From contig NZ_CP041242.1 in NCBI RefSeq assembly GCF_006547045.1, forward strand, positions 563,501-627,500: a stretch of 64,000 nt of DNA. The letters run 5' to 3'. A program made the position numbers and the translations under genes. Below are positions 28,213-39,863 of the stretch, piece after piece. Origin of the DNA: Lysobacter alkalisoli (lineage in GTDB: Bacteria > Pseudomonadota > Gammaproteobacteria > Xanthomonadales > Xanthomonadaceae). Positions within the stretch are counted from its first letter, which is position 1, and each line of letters starts with the position of its first letter. The notes beneath the pieces were generated by a model. It was given only the letters and a program-made list of their open reading frames with translations, made no database searches and was not told the DNA's origin.

Positions 28213-28252
28213 TCCTTGTTTCCTTGTTTCCTTGTTTCCTTGTTTCCTTGTG
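28213..28252 (-). repeat. Octamer tandem repeat forming the ribosome binding site
   Basis: Four perfect copies and a fifth with one change of an 8-base unit (coding strand AACAAGGA) directly precede the secreted-protein gene. Each unit contains AAGGA, so the array is a string of Shine-Dalgarno-like sequences, and the last becomes AAGGAG eight bases before the ATG. Slippage in such an array would change the number of ribosome landing sites and the distance to the promoter without altering the protein. Confidence 0.85.
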
Positions 28253-28301
28253 GCTGAGATGAGGGTTTAGTTGCGCCCCTCGCGTTTTTCTCTAGTACAT
28301 G

Positions 28302-29618
28302 TCATGTGCAGAGACGGTCAATGTTGGCAGGCTTTACCTCCAATGCTCCGACCAAGAACGAGTACGAAGCAGTCATCGGTATTGCCGATGCGGGCTGCGT
28401 CAGCGATTCGGCCAGCGCCGGAGGCGGCTCGACCGCGTGCCCGACCAGTGGCTCGACGATGGTCTCGAACTTGGCCGGATGCGCGGTCGCGACCACCGCC
28501 CAGGGGCGGGTATCGCCTCCGGCGCGCAGGTCCTCCAGCACGCGCAGACCGGTGGCGGTGTGCGGGCAGGGCACGACGCCGTGGCGTTGCGGGGCGCTGC
28601 GGAGGGTCGCGGTGATGATTTCGTCGTCGACGCTGGTGGCCCTGATCGCCTCGCGCAGGGCGTCGTCGCTGTCGTGCCAGTGGCGCAGGCGCTCGAAGTT
28701 GCTTGGCGCGCCGACGTCCATCGCATTGGCGAGGGTCGCCCTCGTCGGCTGCGGCGCATAGTCGGCGCCGTCGAAGTAGCGCGGCAGGGTGTCGTTGGCG
28801 TTGGTCGCCAGCCGTACTTCGCCGACCGGCAAGCCCATGCGCCGGGCCAGGAAGGCCGCGCAGGCGTTGCCGAGGTTGCCGGTCGGGACGATGAAGTTGA
28901 GCGGTTGCCCGTGTTCGGCATGGAAGCGCAACGCGGCATGCGCGTAGTAGCCGATCTGCGGCAGCAGCCGGCCGAGGCTGATGCTGTTGGCCGAACCCAG
29001 AGGTGTCCGTTCGCGCAGGGCGCTGTCGGACAACGCCTGCTTCACCATCCGCTGGCAATCGTCGAAGCTGCCATCGACGCGGAATGCACGCACGTTGTCG
29101 CCCCAGCAGCCGAGGCCGTGTGCCTGCCGCGGCGAAACGCGACCGTCGGGATAGAGGATGGCGACGTTGAAGCCGGGACGGCGATGGAAGGCGGCCGCGA
29201 CCGCGGCGCCGGTGTCGCCCGAGGTCGCGACGAGGATGGTGGTGGCGGGCGCGTCGGCCGGACGCAGTCGCGACAGCGCCTCGGCGAGGAAGCGCGCGGC
29301 GTAGTCCTTGAACGCGGCGGTCGGGCCGTGGAACAGTTCGAGCAGGTGGTTTCCGTCGCCATTGAGCGGACGCAGCGGGGCGTCGAAGCTGTACGCAGTC
29401 GCGCACATCGTCGCCAGCTCGCTTTCGAGCTTCGAGCCGGCGAAGAAGGGTGCGAGCACGGCGCGGGCGGTATCGGCCAGGGTCGCGCCGGGTGCGTCGA
29501 GCGACAGCGCCGGGATGTCTTCGGGCACGTACAGGCCGCCATCCGGGGCGAGGCCGGCGACGAGTGCGGTGTCGATGTCGGAGGCGGCAGTGTTGCCACG
29601 AGTGCTGAGGAAGTTCAT
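28302..29618 (-). CDS. thrC: Threonine synthase
   Basis: 438 residues from the ATG at 29618 ([20 protein letters not shown]). PLP enzyme converting O-phosphohomoserine to threonine. The PLP lysine lies in [18 protein letters not shown], followed by [17 protein letters not shown], the [17 protein letters not shown] loop and [13 protein letters not shown]. The size and sequence are of the larger class found in gammaproteobacteria. The ATG overlaps the thrB stop by four bases, completing a thrA-thrB-thrC operon in enteric order. Its product feeds ilvA in the neighbouring operon. Confidence 0.96.
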   Translation of the reverse strand: MNFLSTRGNTAASDIDTALVAGLAPDGGLYVPEDIPALSLDAPGATLADTARAVLAPFFAGSKLESELATMCATAYSFDAPLRPLNGDGNHLLELFHGPTAAFKDYAARFLAEALSRLRPADAPATTILVATSGDTGAAVAAAFHRRPGFNVAILYPDGRVSPRQAHGLGCWGDNVRAFRVDGSFDDCQRMVKQALSDSALRERTPLGSANSISLGRLLPQIGYYAHAALRFHAEHGQPLNFIVPTGNLGNACAAFLARRMGLPVGEVRLATNANDTLPRYFDGADYAPQPTRATLANAMDVGAPSNFERLRHWHDSDDALREAIRATSVDDEIITATLRSAPQRHGVVPCPHTATGLRVLEDLRAGGDTRPWAVVATAHPAKFETIVEPLVGHAVEPPPALAESLTQPASAIPMTASYSFLVGALEVKPANIDRLCT

Positions 29619-30613
29619 GAGATCACTTCCGCTCTCGGTCCGGCCACCGGCGTCACGTATGCCCGTGAGTCGTAACCCGCCTCGGCGAACGCCACCCGCA
29701 TCATCGGCGCCGCGGCTTCCGCGGCCTCGCGCGAGGCGAACCACGCGAACGTGCTCGGGCCCGCGCCGGAAATGCTGGCACCGAGCGCGCCATTCGCGAG
29801 CGCGGCCGCCTTGGCCGCGGCGAAACCGGGGATCAGCGATGCGCGGCGCGGCTCGACCAGCAGGTCCACCAGACCTTCGCGCAGCAGCGAGGCATCGCCG
29901 CGTTGCAGGCCGGTCAGGAACAACGCCAGGTGCGCGCTCTGTCGTACGACATCATGAAGCGGATACGGCTCGGCCAGCACTTCGCGTGCGCGGCGGGTTT
30001 CCAGCATCTGGTCCGGGTGCACGACCACCGCGTGCAGCCATTCCGGCACGTCCAGCGCGATCATGCGGTCATGGGTGGCCATCACCACGCCACCGAGCAG
30101 CATTGGTGCGACGTTGTCGCCATGGCGGCTGCCGCTGGACACCGATTCGCCATCGAGTGCGAATTCGTACAAGGCCTCGCGCGGTAACGGTTCGTCGAGC
30201 AACGCATTCGCGGCCACCACCGCAGCGACGCAGGACGCCGCCGATCCGCCGAGGCCGGAGCCGAGCGGGATGCCCTTCACCAGCGAGAGTTCAAAGCCAT
30301 GCGCCAGCCCGAGCTTCTCCCGCATCGAGATCAACGCCTGCCCGGCGGTGTTGCGTGCGGCCTCCAGCGGCAGCCGGTCGACGCCGGGGATGTCGCCGCT
30401 GATCGCGGTGATGCGGACCTCGGGCGCGTCGATGCGGCGCACGGTGGCGACATCGCGCGGGCCGTCGATGCTGTGGCCGAGCAGGTCGAAGCCGACGCCG
30501 ATGTTGCCGACGCTGGCCGGGGCGAAGGCACGGGCCTGCACCGGTGCGGTGGTCTGTGCGGGCAAGCGGGACTCTCCGGACGAAGGGACGTGCTCGATGA
30601 TCGCATCGTTCAT
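29615..30613 (-). CDS. thrB: Homoserine kinase (GHMP family)
   Basis: 332 residues. Phosphorylates homoserine with ATP. The N-terminal motif [17 protein letters not shown] and the phosphate loop [18 protein letters not shown] are those of GHMP kinases, and [14 protein letters not shown] is the third motif near the C-terminus. A 20-residue N-terminal extension before the fold ([16 protein letters not shown]) is longer than in enteric ThrB. It overlaps both neighbours by four bases, so thrA, thrB and thrC are translationally coupled. Confidence 0.96.
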   Translation of the reverse strand: MNDAIIEHVPSSGESRLPAQTTAPVQARAFAPASVGNIGVGFDLLGHSIDGPRDVATVRRIDAPEVRITAISGDIPGVDRLPLEAARNTAGQALISMREKLGLAHGFELSLVKGIPLGSGLGGSAASCVAAVVAANALLDEPLPREALYEFALDGESVSSGSRHGDNVAPMLLGGVVMATHDRMIALDVPEWLHAVVVHPDQMLETRRAREVLAEPYPLHDVVRQSAHLALFLTGLQRGDASLLREGLVDLLVEPRRASLIPGFAAAKAAALANGALGASISGAGPSTFAWFASREAAEAAAPMMRVAFAEAGYDSRAYVTPVAGPRAEVIS

Positions 30614-33150
30614 GCCCGCGCCCCCAGCGTCTGTGCAATCGCGAGGATGTCGCCGAACACGCCGGCGGCGGTGACTTCCGGCCCGGCGCCGGGGCCCTGT
30701 ACGACCAGTGGATTGTCCGGATAGCGCAGGGTGCGGAACTGGATCAGGTTGTCGGTCAGGCGGCCGTACAGGCTGGCGTGGCCGGGCGGCGGTACCGACA
30801 GCGACACGCTGGCACGGCCGTCGCGGTCAAGCCGGGCGAGATAGCGCAGTTGGCCGCCTTCGGCCCTGGCGGCGTCGAGTCGCGCCTGCATCGGCGTGTC
30901 GAGCTCATCGATGCGGTCGAGGAATTCCTCGAGCGGGACACCCAGCAACACCTCCGGTACCAGGTTCTCGACATCGACATCGGCCAGCGACAATTCGCGC
31001 CCGGTTTCACGGGCGAGAATCACCAGCTTGCGCGCCACGTCGGTGCCGGACAGGTCGTCGCGTGGATCGGGCTCTGTGTAGCCGAGCCGGCGTGCTTCCA
31101 GTACCAGCTCGGAAAACGGAGCACTGCCGTCGAACTTGTTGAACAGCCAGGCCAGGGTGCCGGAGAACATGCCCTCGATCTCGTACAGCACGTCGCCAGT
31201 ATCGATCAGGTCGCGCAGCGTGCGGATCACCGGCAGGCCGGCGCCGACCGTGGCTTCGTAGCGGAACTGCGCGCTGCCGTCGCGGCTGGCCTTGCGGATG
31301 GCCTGGAAGCGTTGCCACGAGCCGCTGCCGGCGTGCTTGTTCGGGGTCACCACGTGGATGCCGGCGGCCAGCCACTCGGCGTAGCGTGCGGCGACCGCGT
31401 CGCTGCCGCTGCAGTCGACGATCATCGCGTGCGGCAGATGTTCGGCGCGGACGTGGGCGGTGAAGCGGTCGAGGTCGAGCGCCTCGCCGCCCTGCAGCGC
31501 CTCGACCGCGGTAGCCGGATCCAGTGCCTTCGGATGCAGCTGCATCGTGCGGCTGTTGGCGACCGCGCGCAGGCGCAGGTCGAGGTTCTGCCCGTGCAGC
31601 GCACCGGCGGCGAAACGTGGCGTGGCCTCGGCCAGTTGCTCGAGCAGGGTGCGACCGACGTTCCCGGGGCCGATCAGGCCGACCGACAGCGTCTGCGGCG
31701 ACAGCCAGAACGCTGCGTGCGCCGCGCGCAGGCCGCGTTGCGCGTCGCGCTCGGCGATTGCGACCGAGATGTTGCGTTCGCCCGCGCCCTGCGCGATCGC
31801 GCGCACGTTGACCCGCGCCTGCGCCAGCCCGCCGAGCAGGCGCGCGGCCACGCCTGGGGTACCGACCATGCCGTCGCCGACCGCGGCCAGCACCGCGATA
31901 CCGCCGGTCACGCTGACGCCCTGCGCCTGGCCGTCTCCGATCGCTTCGGCAAAGGCGGCCTCGACCGCCTCGCGCGCCAGCTCCGCCTGTGACTGGCTGA
32001 CCACGCAGCAGATCGAATGCTCGGACGAGCCCTGCGAGATCATCGTCACCGACACCCCTGCCTGGCGCAGCGCCGCGAACATGCGTTCGGCGGTTCCGGG
32101 CACGCCGATCAGGCCGGCGCCGGACAGTTCCAGCAGCGCGAGACCCTCGATCAGGCTGAGTCCCTTCACCGGCGCGCCATGCGCCCCATTCGGTCCGCGC
32201 GAGACCGCGCTGATCAGCGTGCCCGGTGCTCGTGGATTGCGCGAGTTGCGGATCCGGACCGGAAGTTCGTGCTGGATCGCAGGCGCCATCGTCTGCGGGT
32301 GCAGCACCTTGGCGCCGAAGTAGGCCAGCTCGCAGGCCTCGGCGTAGGACAGCATCGGCAGGCACACCGCGTCCGGCACCAGTCGCGGGTCGGCCGACAG
32401 CACGCCATCGACATCGGTCCAGATGGTCAGCTCGTCGGCGTCGAACAGCACCGCGAAGATCGCTCCGGAATGGTCACTGCCGTTGCGGCCGAGGGTGGTC
32501 GGCCGGCTCTGGTTGTCGCTGGCGACGAAGCCGGTGACGACCACGTTCGGCTGTGGATGCGCCTCGCGCCACCGCTGCAGCCGTGCGCGCGATTCTTCCC
32601 AGTCCACCGCCACGCCCAGTTCGCCTGGATGCACCACCAGCACCTCGCGCGCGTCCAGCCGGGCCCAACCGGCTGCTTCGCCACCGAGCGCGGCATGCTG
32701 CAGGCGCGAGGACAGCACTTCGCCAAGGCCGTGGATCCAGGCGACATCGCCTGCGTCGCTGTTTGTTGCCGACAGCCGGGCATGCAGTTCGCCGAAATCG
32801 CCGTCGATGGCCTCGCGCAGCACGGTATCGCCCGCAGCCAGGGCCTCGGCGGCGATCCGGTGGCGCTGCTTGAGCGCGGACCAGTCTGGCGCCCAGTCCT
32901 GGCCAGCATGGGCGGCATCGGCCAGTGCGATCAGCGCATCGGTGACGCCTTGCATCGCCGAGACCACGACGACATGCGAGTCGAATGCAGGCGAACCGTC
33001 ACCGTCGTCGACGAGCGTGGCGGCCGTGCGCTGGCGTTCGGCGTCGGCGAGGCTGCTGCCGCCGAACTTATGGGCGTGGCGGCGCGGTCGAGCGGGGCAG
33101 GGCTCTGCCTCGGACGGGATGGAAAGAGCTGGATTGGCGGGACTCGACAT
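30610..33150 (-). CDS. thrA: Bifunctional aspartate kinase / homoserine dehydrogenase I
   Basis: 846 residues, slightly longer than enteric ThrA because of an N-terminal tail before [15 protein letters not shown], which starts the kinase domain. ACT regulatory segments lie at about residues 315-460 ([18 protein letters not shown] is typical). The homoserine dehydrogenase half begins near residue 475 with [17 protein letters not shown] (NAD(P) site) and includes [12 protein letters not shown], and [20 protein letters not shown] in the active site. The fused enzyme commits aspartate to threonine and is normally inhibited by threonine. It is the first structural gene after the thr leader. Confidence 0.96.
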   Translation of the reverse strand: MSSPANPALSIPSEAEPCPARPRRHAHKFGGSSLADAERQRTAATLVDDGDGSPAFDSHVVVVSAMQGVTDALIALADAAHAGQDWAPDWSALKQRHRIAAEALAAGDTVLREAIDGDFGELHARLSATNSDAGDVAWIHGLGEVLSSRLQHAALGGEAAGWARLDAREVLVVHPGELGVAVDWEESRARLQRWREAHPQPNVVVTGFVASDNQSRPTTLGRNGSDHSGAIFAVLFDADELTIWTDVDGVLSADPRLVPDAVCLPMLSYAEACELAYFGAKVLHPQTMAPAIQHELPVRIRNSRNPRAPGTLISAVSRGPNGAHGAPVKGLSLIEGLALLELSGAGLIGVPGTAERMFAALRQAGVSVTMISQGSSEHSICCVVSQSQAELAREAVEAAFAEAIGDGQAQGVSVTGGIAVLAAVGDGMVGTPGVAARLLGGLAQARVNVRAIAQGAGERNISVAIAERDAQRGLRAAHAAFWLSPQTLSVGLIGPGNVGRTLLEQLAEATPRFAAGALHGQNLDLRLRAVANSRTMQLHPKALDPATAVEALQGGEALDLDRFTAHVRAEHLPHAMIVDCSGSDAVAARYAEWLAAGIHVVTPNKHAGSGSWQRFQAIRKASRDGSAQFRYEATVGAGLPVIRTLRDLIDTGDVLYEIEGMFSGTLAWLFNKFDGSAPFSELVLEARRLGYTEPDPRDDLSGTDVARKLVILARETGRELSLADVDVENLVPEVLLGVPLEEFLDRIDELDTPMQARLDAARAEGGQLRYLARLDRDGRASVSLSVPPPGHASLYGRLTDNLIQFRTLRYPDNPLVVQGPGAGPEVTAAGVFGDILAIAQTLGARA

Positions 33151-33197
33151 TGGCGGGCTTCCGGTGGGAGCCCCGCCCTTTGAACCCGATGCCTGGA

Positions 33198-33222
33198 CTC
33201 CGCACCCGGTTCGGGGGCGGAG
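33198..33222 (-). promoter_or_regulatory. Hairpin after the thr leader peptide
   Basis: On the minus strand CTCCGC and GCGGAG enclose an inner CCC/GGG pair, giving a stem of about nine pairs starting 18 bases after the leader stop. A second stem (GGCGGGgCT with AGCCCGCC, 33152-33177) abuts the thrA ATG. Neither is followed by a run of U, so a classical intrinsic attenuator is not obvious. The hairpins may act by occluding the thrA start or through Rho. Confidence 0.5.
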
Positions 33223-33239
33223 CGGCGTGGTCGTTCAGT

Positions 33240-33407
33240 TCACGCGCGATCGCACCCCGGACGGCTGGTACCGGTACCGGTGGTGGTAATCGAGGTGGTC
33301 GTGGTGATCGAAGCGATCGGGGTCATGCGCAGCCCGCCGGACACGCCACGGCCGCCATGCATCGATGGCAGGTGGGCGGTCGGCAGGGGGTTGTTGCGCT
33401 GCGTCAT
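33240..33407 (-). CDS. thrL: thr operon leader peptide
   Basis: A 55-residue peptide starting MTQRNNPLPTAHLPS and carrying the Thr/Ile-rich stretch TPIASITTTTSITTTGTGT at residues 29-47, close in character to the enteric ThrL control region. Stalling at the Thr and Ile codons would couple thrABC transcription to threonine and isoleucine supply. The promoter is at 33416-33444 and thrA starts at 33150. Both the length and the opening residues equal those of the ilv leader. Confidence 0.85.
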   Translation of the reverse strand: MTQRNNPLPTAHLPSMHGGRGVSGGLRMTPIASITTTTSITTTGTGTSRPGCDRA

Positions 33408-33415
33408 GGGACCGA

Positions 33416-33444
33416 GCAGAACACGGTTCCGCGAGGCCTGTCAA
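33416..33444 (-). promoter_or_regulatory. Probable thr operon promoter
   Basis: A perfect TTGACA on the minus strand (33444-33439) and a poor -10 (TTCTGC, 33421-33416) are spaced 17 bases, the same layout as the ilv promoter, with a shared CCGTGTT just before and in the -10 region. The leader ATG follows nine bases later. The weak -10 lowers certainty. Confidence 0.5.
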
Positions 33445-33490
33445 CGGTTGCGTGTGCAACCGCCGTGGCATGATCGGCCGGGTCACCATC

Positions 33491-34870
33491 ATGTCCGGTT
33501 CCGTCATGCGCCGACTCATTCCTGTCCTGCTGCTGCTTTCTCCCGCCGCAATGGCGCAGCATGTGCCGCCTCCGGCATACAACCCGCAACTGCACGCGAT
33601 CGGCACCGCGCCGTCGGCGGAGCGTATCGAGGCCGATATCCGCAAGCTGGTCTCGTTCGGCACCCGCCACACGCTGTCGGAGACCGAGTCCGACAGCCGC
33701 GGCATCGGTGCGGCGCGGCGCTGGATCTTCGAGGAGTTCCAGCGCATCTCGCGCGACTGTGGCGGTTGCCTGGAGGTGCGCTACTCCAGCGACACCGTGT
33801 CCGGCGAGACGCGCATCCCCGATCCGGTGGAAGTGGTCAGCGTGATCGCGATCCAGCGCGGCACCGCCGACCCCAACCGTTACGTGATCATGAGCGGCGA
33901 CATCGATTCGCGCGTCAGCGACGTGATGGACGCGGTATCCGATTCTCCCGGCGCCAACGACAACGCTTCCGGCCTGGCCGGCACGCTGGAGGCGGCGCGC
34001 ATGCTGACCAAGTACAAGTTCCCCGGCAGCATCGTCTATGCCGCGCTGGCCGGCGAGGAGCAGGGGCTGTTCGGCGGCAAGATCCTCGCCGCCGAGGCAA
34101 AGGAGCAGGGCTGGCGCATCGAGGCCGTGCTCAACAACGACATGATCGGAAACAGTTGCGGCATCGACGGCATCTGCGACAACACCACCGCGCGCGTGTT
34201 CTCCGAGGGCACGCGCGCGGTCGAGACCGCCGAGGAGGCCAATGCCCGCCGTTTCACTGGCGGCGAGGTCGATTCGCCATCGCGCAACCTGGCCCGCTAC
34301 ATCGACTCGATGGCCCGTTTCGTCCCCAACCTCGACACGATGATGGTGTATCGGCTCGACCGCTTCGGCCGCGGCGGCCACCACCGGCCATTCAACGATG
34401 CCGGCTTTCCTGCCGTGCGGATCATGGAGACGCACGAGCACTACGATCGCCAGCACCAGGACCTGCGCACAGAGGGCGGACGGATCTACGGCGACACCAT
34501 CGACGGCGTCGACTTCGGCTACGCGGCCAAGTTGACCGCGCTCAATGCGGTCAGCCTGGCCGGCATGGCCTGGGCCCCGCCGCCGCCGGCCGAAGTGAAG
34601 ATCGAGGGCGCGGTCAGCGCCGACACCACCCTGAGCTGGCAGCGCCCGAGTGGTCGGCAGGCATCGAACCTGGCCGGCTACAAGGTCTACTGGCGCCCGA
34701 CCACCGAGCCCCAGTGGACCCGCAGCGTGTACGTCGGCAACGTCGACAGCCACACGCTGGAGAACATCGTGATCGACAACCATTACTTCGGCGTTGCCGC
34801 GGTGGCGAAGGATGGGACGGAGAGCCCGGTGGTGTTCCCGGGCGCGGCGGGCAGCTTCGGCGGGTATTGA
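33491..34870 (+). CDS. M28-family zinc metallopeptidase with C-terminal Fn3-like domain
   Basis: About 459 residues with a signal peptide (MRRLIPVLLLLSPAAMA). Three in-frame ATGs (33470, 33491, 33506) precede it and none has a good ribosome binding site; 33491 is a compromise. The M28 core shows the metal-site acids GANDNASGLAG, LAGEEQGLFGG and NNDMIGNSCG, and the late histidine in METHEHYDRQHQD. The place of the first histidine ligand reads MSGDIDSRVSD, with Asp where M28 enzymes usually have His. From about residue 370 a fibronectin type III-like domain (LAGYKVYWRP) ends the protein. It is probably a secreted aminopeptidase. It is divergent from the thr leader. Confidence 0.85.
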   Translation: MSGSVMRRLIPVLLLLSPAAMAQHVPPPAYNPQLHAIGTAPSAERIEADIRKLVSFGTRHTLSETESDSRGIGAARRWIFEEFQRISRDCGGCLEVRYSSDTVSGETRIPDPVEVVSVIAIQRGTADPNRYVIMSGDIDSRVSDVMDAVSDSPGANDNASGLAGTLEAARMLTKYKFPGSIVYAALAGEEQGLFGGKILAAEAKEQGWRIEAVLNNDMIGNSCGIDGICDNTTARVFSEGTRAVETAEEANARRFTGGEVDSPSRNLARYIDSMARFVPNLDTMMVYRLDRFGRGGHHRPFNDAGFPAVRIMETHEHYDRQHQDLRTEGGRIYGDTIDGVDFGYAAKLTALNAVSLAGMAWAPPPPAEVKIEGAVSADTTLSWQRPSGRQASNLAGYKVYWRPTTEPQWTRSVYVGNVDSHTLENIVIDNHYFGVAAVAKDGTESPVVFPGAAGSFGGY

Positions 34871-34882
34871 CCGGATCGGGCG

Positions 34883-34971
34883 CCGTAGCCGGAGTAAGCG
34901 GAGCGCACCCGGGGCCTGGACAGGGCCGTGTTGCCATCCCCGGGTGCGGCTAAGCCTTGCCCGGGTTACGG
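34883..34971. repeat. Dispersed palindromic repeat after the peptidase gene
   Basis: Imperfect inverted arms of about 32 bases (34883-34914 and 34938-34971) share GCGCACCCGGGG-type ends and flanking GTAGCC/GGTTAC and surround a 23-base loop. Elements with CCCGGGTGCG...TAAGC arms are common between genes in this bacterial group. Lying just after a stop codon, it probably also ends transcription. Confidence 0.7.
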
Positions 34972-34989
34972 TGTCGTGTGGTCTAATGA

Positions 34990-37025
<2,036 letters not shown>

Positions 37026-37042
37026 AGTCGAGTGTGCGGCTT

Positions 37043-37098
37043 GCCGGAGCTTTGCCGCTCCGGCGGGCAGCGCACGAAAACGGCGCCCATGGGGCGCC
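37043..37098 (+). terminator. Paired hairpins after thiC
   Basis: GCCGGAGC/GCTCCGGC with a six-base loop (37043-37064, with weaker outward pairing) is followed by GGCGCCC-ATG-GGGCGCC (37082-37098). Neither has a U-run, so termination strength is uncertain. The remaining 200 bases up to 37307 show no gene or repeat I can name. Confidence 0.5.
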
Positions 37099-37307
37099 AA
37101 TATCGACACTGTGTGTATAGGACGTTGGCGAGAGAGGTGCCTGTATTCAGTTCCCGTCAATCGGGACTGCACCTGAAACGTTAGGATGTGCGGCCGCGGC
37201 GCGCTTGTCCGCAGTCGCCAGAGATGTTTGCTGAATCTGCCTCTAGCGTTGGCATGATCTTTTGGCACATGCCCGAGTTGTGACGGCCATTCAGCATTGC
37301 CGAACTG

Positions 37308-39719
37308 ATGTCCATTCCCATTGAGCCCACCCCGTTGCCGGACATCCGGTTACGCATAGGCGACTGCGTCGTCGACATATCGCTGCGCGAGATCGTTGCG
37401 CCGGGTGCGCATCGCCCGCGTCGCGTCACGCCCAAGGCGATGGGCGTACTGCGCGTGTTGGCCGGGAATGCCGGCAAGGTGGTGAGTCGTGATGCGCTGC
37501 TGGCCGAGGTCTGGCCCGATACCCTGCCGACCGATGATGTGATCACCCAGGCGGTGACCCAGCTGCGCAAGGCGTTCGGGGAGAAGCGCGGTGACGCCCA
37601 ATACATCGAAACCATCGCCAAGACCGGCTACCGCCTGCTGGCGCCTGTCGAATGGTTGCCGGACGAAGGCAACGAAGGCAAGCAGGAGCATGCGCGACAA
37701 CAGAACCAGACCGATGCCATCACCCTGCCAGAGCCGACTGATGGAGGTGTCTCCGCTGGCCCTGGAGCGGTTGAGGCCACCCTACCGTCCGTTGGCACTG
37801 GCGCTCCCGTCGTCGGGACAGCCATTCCGCCATCGCCGGCCGGTTCGCGCTGGTGGCTGCGTGAGCGGCTGCTGGTCAGTCTGGTTGCGGCGATTGCCGC
37901 AATCGCCCTGGTGCTGTTCCTCGCGGTTCGCCACATCGACCTGAATCGGGATGATGGGCCCGGATCGGTTCAAAATGGCGTCGGGCCTGGGCCGGAGCGG
38001 TCGTACCGGTTGTTGACGTCCTCTCTTGGATTCGAGTTCGCGCCTAGCCTGTCGCCGGACGCGTCCATGGTCGCGTATGCCGCCACCCTGCCGGACTGGC
38101 GCGGCACGGTGATCCAGGTCCAGACCACCAATGCCTCCCAGCCGCATCAGATCAGCCACCCGCCCGAAGGCGTGTCCGACCGGGCGCCGGAATGGTCGCC
38201 GGACGGGCGCGAGATCGCCTACCTGCGCTATGGCCCCGGTGTCCATGACTGTGAAGTGCGGATCACGGCGGCCAGCGGCGGCAGTGAGCGCAGTGTCGCC
38301 ACCTGTCGCGGCGATGACCAGAACAGCCTCGACTGGACGCCGGACGGTCGCGCGCTGGTGTTCGGCAGCATGCGGCTCGAAGACGGAAGCACCAGCGGCC
38401 TGCGCCTGCTCGACCTGCAAAGTGGCCGCTGGATCGAGTTGCCTTATCCGGGCGCGGGCCGCGCGTTCGATTACATGCCGCGCTATTCGCCCGATGGTCG
38501 CTGGATCGGTTTCATCCGCAACCCGCAGTTGGGCGACCTGTGGCGGATTCCGGTTGCCGGGGGCGAGCCCGAGCGCCTGACCAGAATAGGCGGCGAGTTC
38601 CGCGGCTGGGACTGGCTGCCGGATGGCAATGGCCTGGTGTTCGGGCGCCGCATCGACAGTGAGGCCCGGCTCTACCGGCTTGACTTGGCCACCGGGCTGA
38701 TCAATGACCTCGGTCTGGATGACGCCCAGACCCCGGCCACGGCTGCCCGGGCCGACGCGATGACTTTCGTGCGCCGGCGACCCCAGTTCGGACTGTTTCG
38801 GGTCAATCGAAGCGCGGGCTCCGGCCCGATCCAACGCGAGCGTCTGTTTCCTTCATCGGGGCGCGACACCATGCCGTCGCTGGCTCCCGATGGGCGCCAG
38901 CTGGTGTTCAGCTCCAACCGCTCGGGACATTTCCATCTGTGGTGGACCGACCTGGAGGACCCGCAAAGCCTGCGGATCATCGAAGACGTGCATCCGGATA
39001 CCCTCAGTCGTCCGGAATGGTCGCCCGACAGCCGCCGGATGCTGGTGGTCGGGCACGATGACGATGGTCGTGAGGGCGTATTCGAAGTGGTGCCGGGCAG
39101 CGGTCAGGTCAGTCATCTGCCGATGCCTGGGCCGCGTTTCAGGGCGTTGCAGGCGATATACACCCCGGATCCCGATCAGGTGTTGATGACGGTGCGGGGT
39201 CCTGACGACATGCTTTGTCTGGTGTTGCTGGATCGCAGTGGCACGGAGTGGAAGGTGCTCGGCAGTATCGAGGATGTCTCCCTGGCCCGGGTCGACACGG
39301 CCAATCAGCGGGTGCTGTTCACCCGGCTGTCGGCCGATGGCTTGTGGCAGGCCGATCTTTCGCTGACGCCCGACAGCATCCGGGTCGTGGATCCGGATCG
39401 TCCCACTCGCTGGCGCTACCAGACCTGGGCCGTGGCGGAGGATGGCAGCATTGATTATCTCGATCTGCGTCCCGGTTGCCTGAGCAGTCTGAGCCGGATC
39501 GGAAACGGAGAATTTGAAGGCGCGGGTCTTGCGCCGTCATTGCCACGTTGCCTCAACCCCGATCGCCTGAGCACGACCACTTCCTTCAGCAGCTCTTCGC
39601 GACTGGATGCCGTGTTCACCGCGCAAGCGGTCGATGATGGCAGCGACATCGGCTTGATGGCAGCTCCGTCGAGCATTGAAGAGCCTCATCAAGCTGCGCC
39701 ATCGGGTTGGGCCAAGTAA
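37308..39719 (+). CDS. CadC/ToxR-like membrane regulator with TolB-type beta-propeller
   Basis: 803 residues in three parts. Residues 1-115 form an OmpR-type winged helix (RRVTPKAMGVLRVLAGNAGK, VVSRDALLAEVWPDTLPTDD, YIETIAKTGYRLLAPVEW). After a Pro/Thr-rich linker, one membrane helix (LLVSLVAAIAAIALVLFLAV, about residues 188-208) leads to a large extracytoplasmic domain built of WD40/PD40-like repeats, such as SPDGREIAYLRYG, TPDGRALVFGSM, SPDGRWIGFIRN and APDGRQLVFSSNRSG. Thus a DNA-binding head is tied to a periplasmic propeller sensor without phosphorelay. The ligand is unknown. It stands alone, with no obvious partner gene and nothing divergent from it. Confidence 0.9.
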   Translation: MSIPIEPTPLPDIRLRIGDCVVDISLREIVAPGAHRPRRVTPKAMGVLRVLAGNAGKVVSRDALLAEVWPDTLPTDDVITQAVTQLRKAFGEKRGDAQYIETIAKTGYRLLAPVEWLPDEGNEGKQEHARQQNQTDAITLPEPTDGGVSAGPGAVEATLPSVGTGAPVVGTAIPPSPAGSRWWLRERLLVSLVAAIAAIALVLFLAVRHIDLNRDDGPGSVQNGVGPGPERSYRLLTSSLGFEFAPSLSPDASMVAYAATLPDWRGTVIQVQTTNASQPHQISHPPEGVSDRAPEWSPDGREIAYLRYGPGVHDCEVRITAASGGSERSVATCRGDDQNSLDWTPDGRALVFGSMRLEDGSTSGLRLLDLQSGRWIELPYPGAGRAFDYMPRYSPDGRWIGFIRNPQLGDLWRIPVAGGEPERLTRIGGEFRGWDWLPDGNGLVFGRRIDSEARLYRLDLATGLINDLGLDDAQTPATAARADAMTFVRRRPQFGLFRVNRSAGSGPIQRERLFPSSGRDTMPSLAPDGRQLVFSSNRSGHFHLWWTDLEDPQSLRIIEDVHPDTLSRPEWSPDSRRMLVVGHDDDGREGVFEVVPGSGQVSHLPMPGPRFRALQAIYTPDPDQVLMTVRGPDDMLCLVLLDRSGTEWKVLGSIEDVSLARVDTANQRVLFTRLSADGLWQADLSLTPDSIRVVDPDRPTRWRYQTWAVAEDGSIDYLDLRPGCLSSLSRIGNGEFEGAGLAPSLPRCLNPDRLSTTTSFSSSSRLDAVFTAQAVDDGSDIGLMAAPSSIEEPHQAAPSGWAK

Positions 39720-39863
39720 TTGATCTGAAGGGAAAATTTTCTTTCGTAAATTTTTCGGCAAGGACTCCGGGCAGATTTCGCAAAACTCTACGCGCTTTAT
39801 CGGGCGCAACCGCACCGATTCAGGCAAACCCATTGGTCATTCTCTGCACGGTGAGGTGAACCA

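Noticed and set aside
28253..28301. Possible promoter for the two-gene island.
   Set aside because: AT-rich, but no convincing -35/-10 pair; read-through from thrC cannot be excluded.
33152..33177. Hairpin next to the thrA start as a classical attenuator.
   Set aside because: No U-run follows; kept only as a possible translation-control structure.
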